From NCBI GenBank assembly GCA_963576735.1, contig OY755170.1:22304875-22368874 (forward strand): a DNA stretch of 64,000 bases. Reading direction: 5' to 3'. This document shows, in pieces, positions 63,993-64,000 of this stretch. Numbering within the stretch: position 1 is the first letter of the stretch; each line of letters opens with the position of its first letter. A program made the translations under genes and the position numbers. This DNA comes from Bedellia somnulentella. Its lineage: Eukaryota > Arthropoda > Insecta > Lepidoptera > Bedelliidae. A model generated the notes under the pieces. That model searched no databases. It was not told the DNA's origin and was given only the letters and a program-made list of their open reading frames with translations.

Positions 63993-64000
63993 TTAAATGA

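Overview
This is a eukaryotic nuclear window that I read as lepidopteran (moth or butterfly). It is AT-rich, has no operons or ribosome-binding sites, and contains no intact long gene. It is crowded with insect-type transposable-element remnants. Signs pointing to Lepidoptera are a tRNA-headed SINE whose body carries the GAGGAAACCCACATG block, Helitron-like 3' ends closing in CTAG before T, a 5-bp-TSD BEL/Pao relic, and repeats ending in AACCGACTTC. These affinities come from memory and could not be searched. A 200-base N gap lies at 10831-11030.
Layout. 1-7.8 kb: Helitron-like ends, SINE copies and a 132-bp MITE. 7.84-9.36 kb: the best-preserved non-LTR retrotransposon (LINE-A), 5'-truncated, with a 14-bp target-site duplication. 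9.49-9.94 kb: a foldback with two 187-bp arms. 10.0-11.15 kb: a tandem array broken by the gap. 12.12-12.72 kb: a young, internally deleted BEL/Pao element. 14-23 kb: nested SINE/MITE, a foldback with 149-bp arms at 18.3 kb, a tandem repeat at 18.9 kb and a palindromic Tc1/mariner derivative at 20.7 kb. 23.0-26.8 kb: the longest interval without recognisable repeats; it holds a GC-rich block and a candidate first coding exon (26081-26192), the only host-gene candidate I can support. 27-49 kb: dense SINE and LINE-A tails with foldbacks at 29.2, 35.3 and 38.6 kb. 49.4-60.6 kb: three copies of a palindromic repeat built around a tRNA-like sequence, a LINE-B fragment split by a SINE with a 15-bp TSD, and a solo-LTR-like element with an internal triplication. 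60-64 kb: a MITE split by a LINE-A tail, plus more tails.
How the parts work together. Three families dominate: LINE-A (reverse transcriptase), SINE1 (about 250 bp, no clear tRNA head) and SINE2 (about 365 bp, tRNA head). All three end in the same 3' architecture: a CTCTGCC-like outer strand, an inner CCCC/GGGG stem, a GGC or GCC closing strand, then GTGA and a TATG- or TTATG-type tail. I infer that LINE-A mobilises both SINEs through this shared 3' hairpin. Target-site duplications of 10-15 bp on several copies support target-primed reverse transcription.
Limits. Everything is by eye. Family names, copy ends and the exon call need alignment, and many AT-rich stretches remain unassigned.
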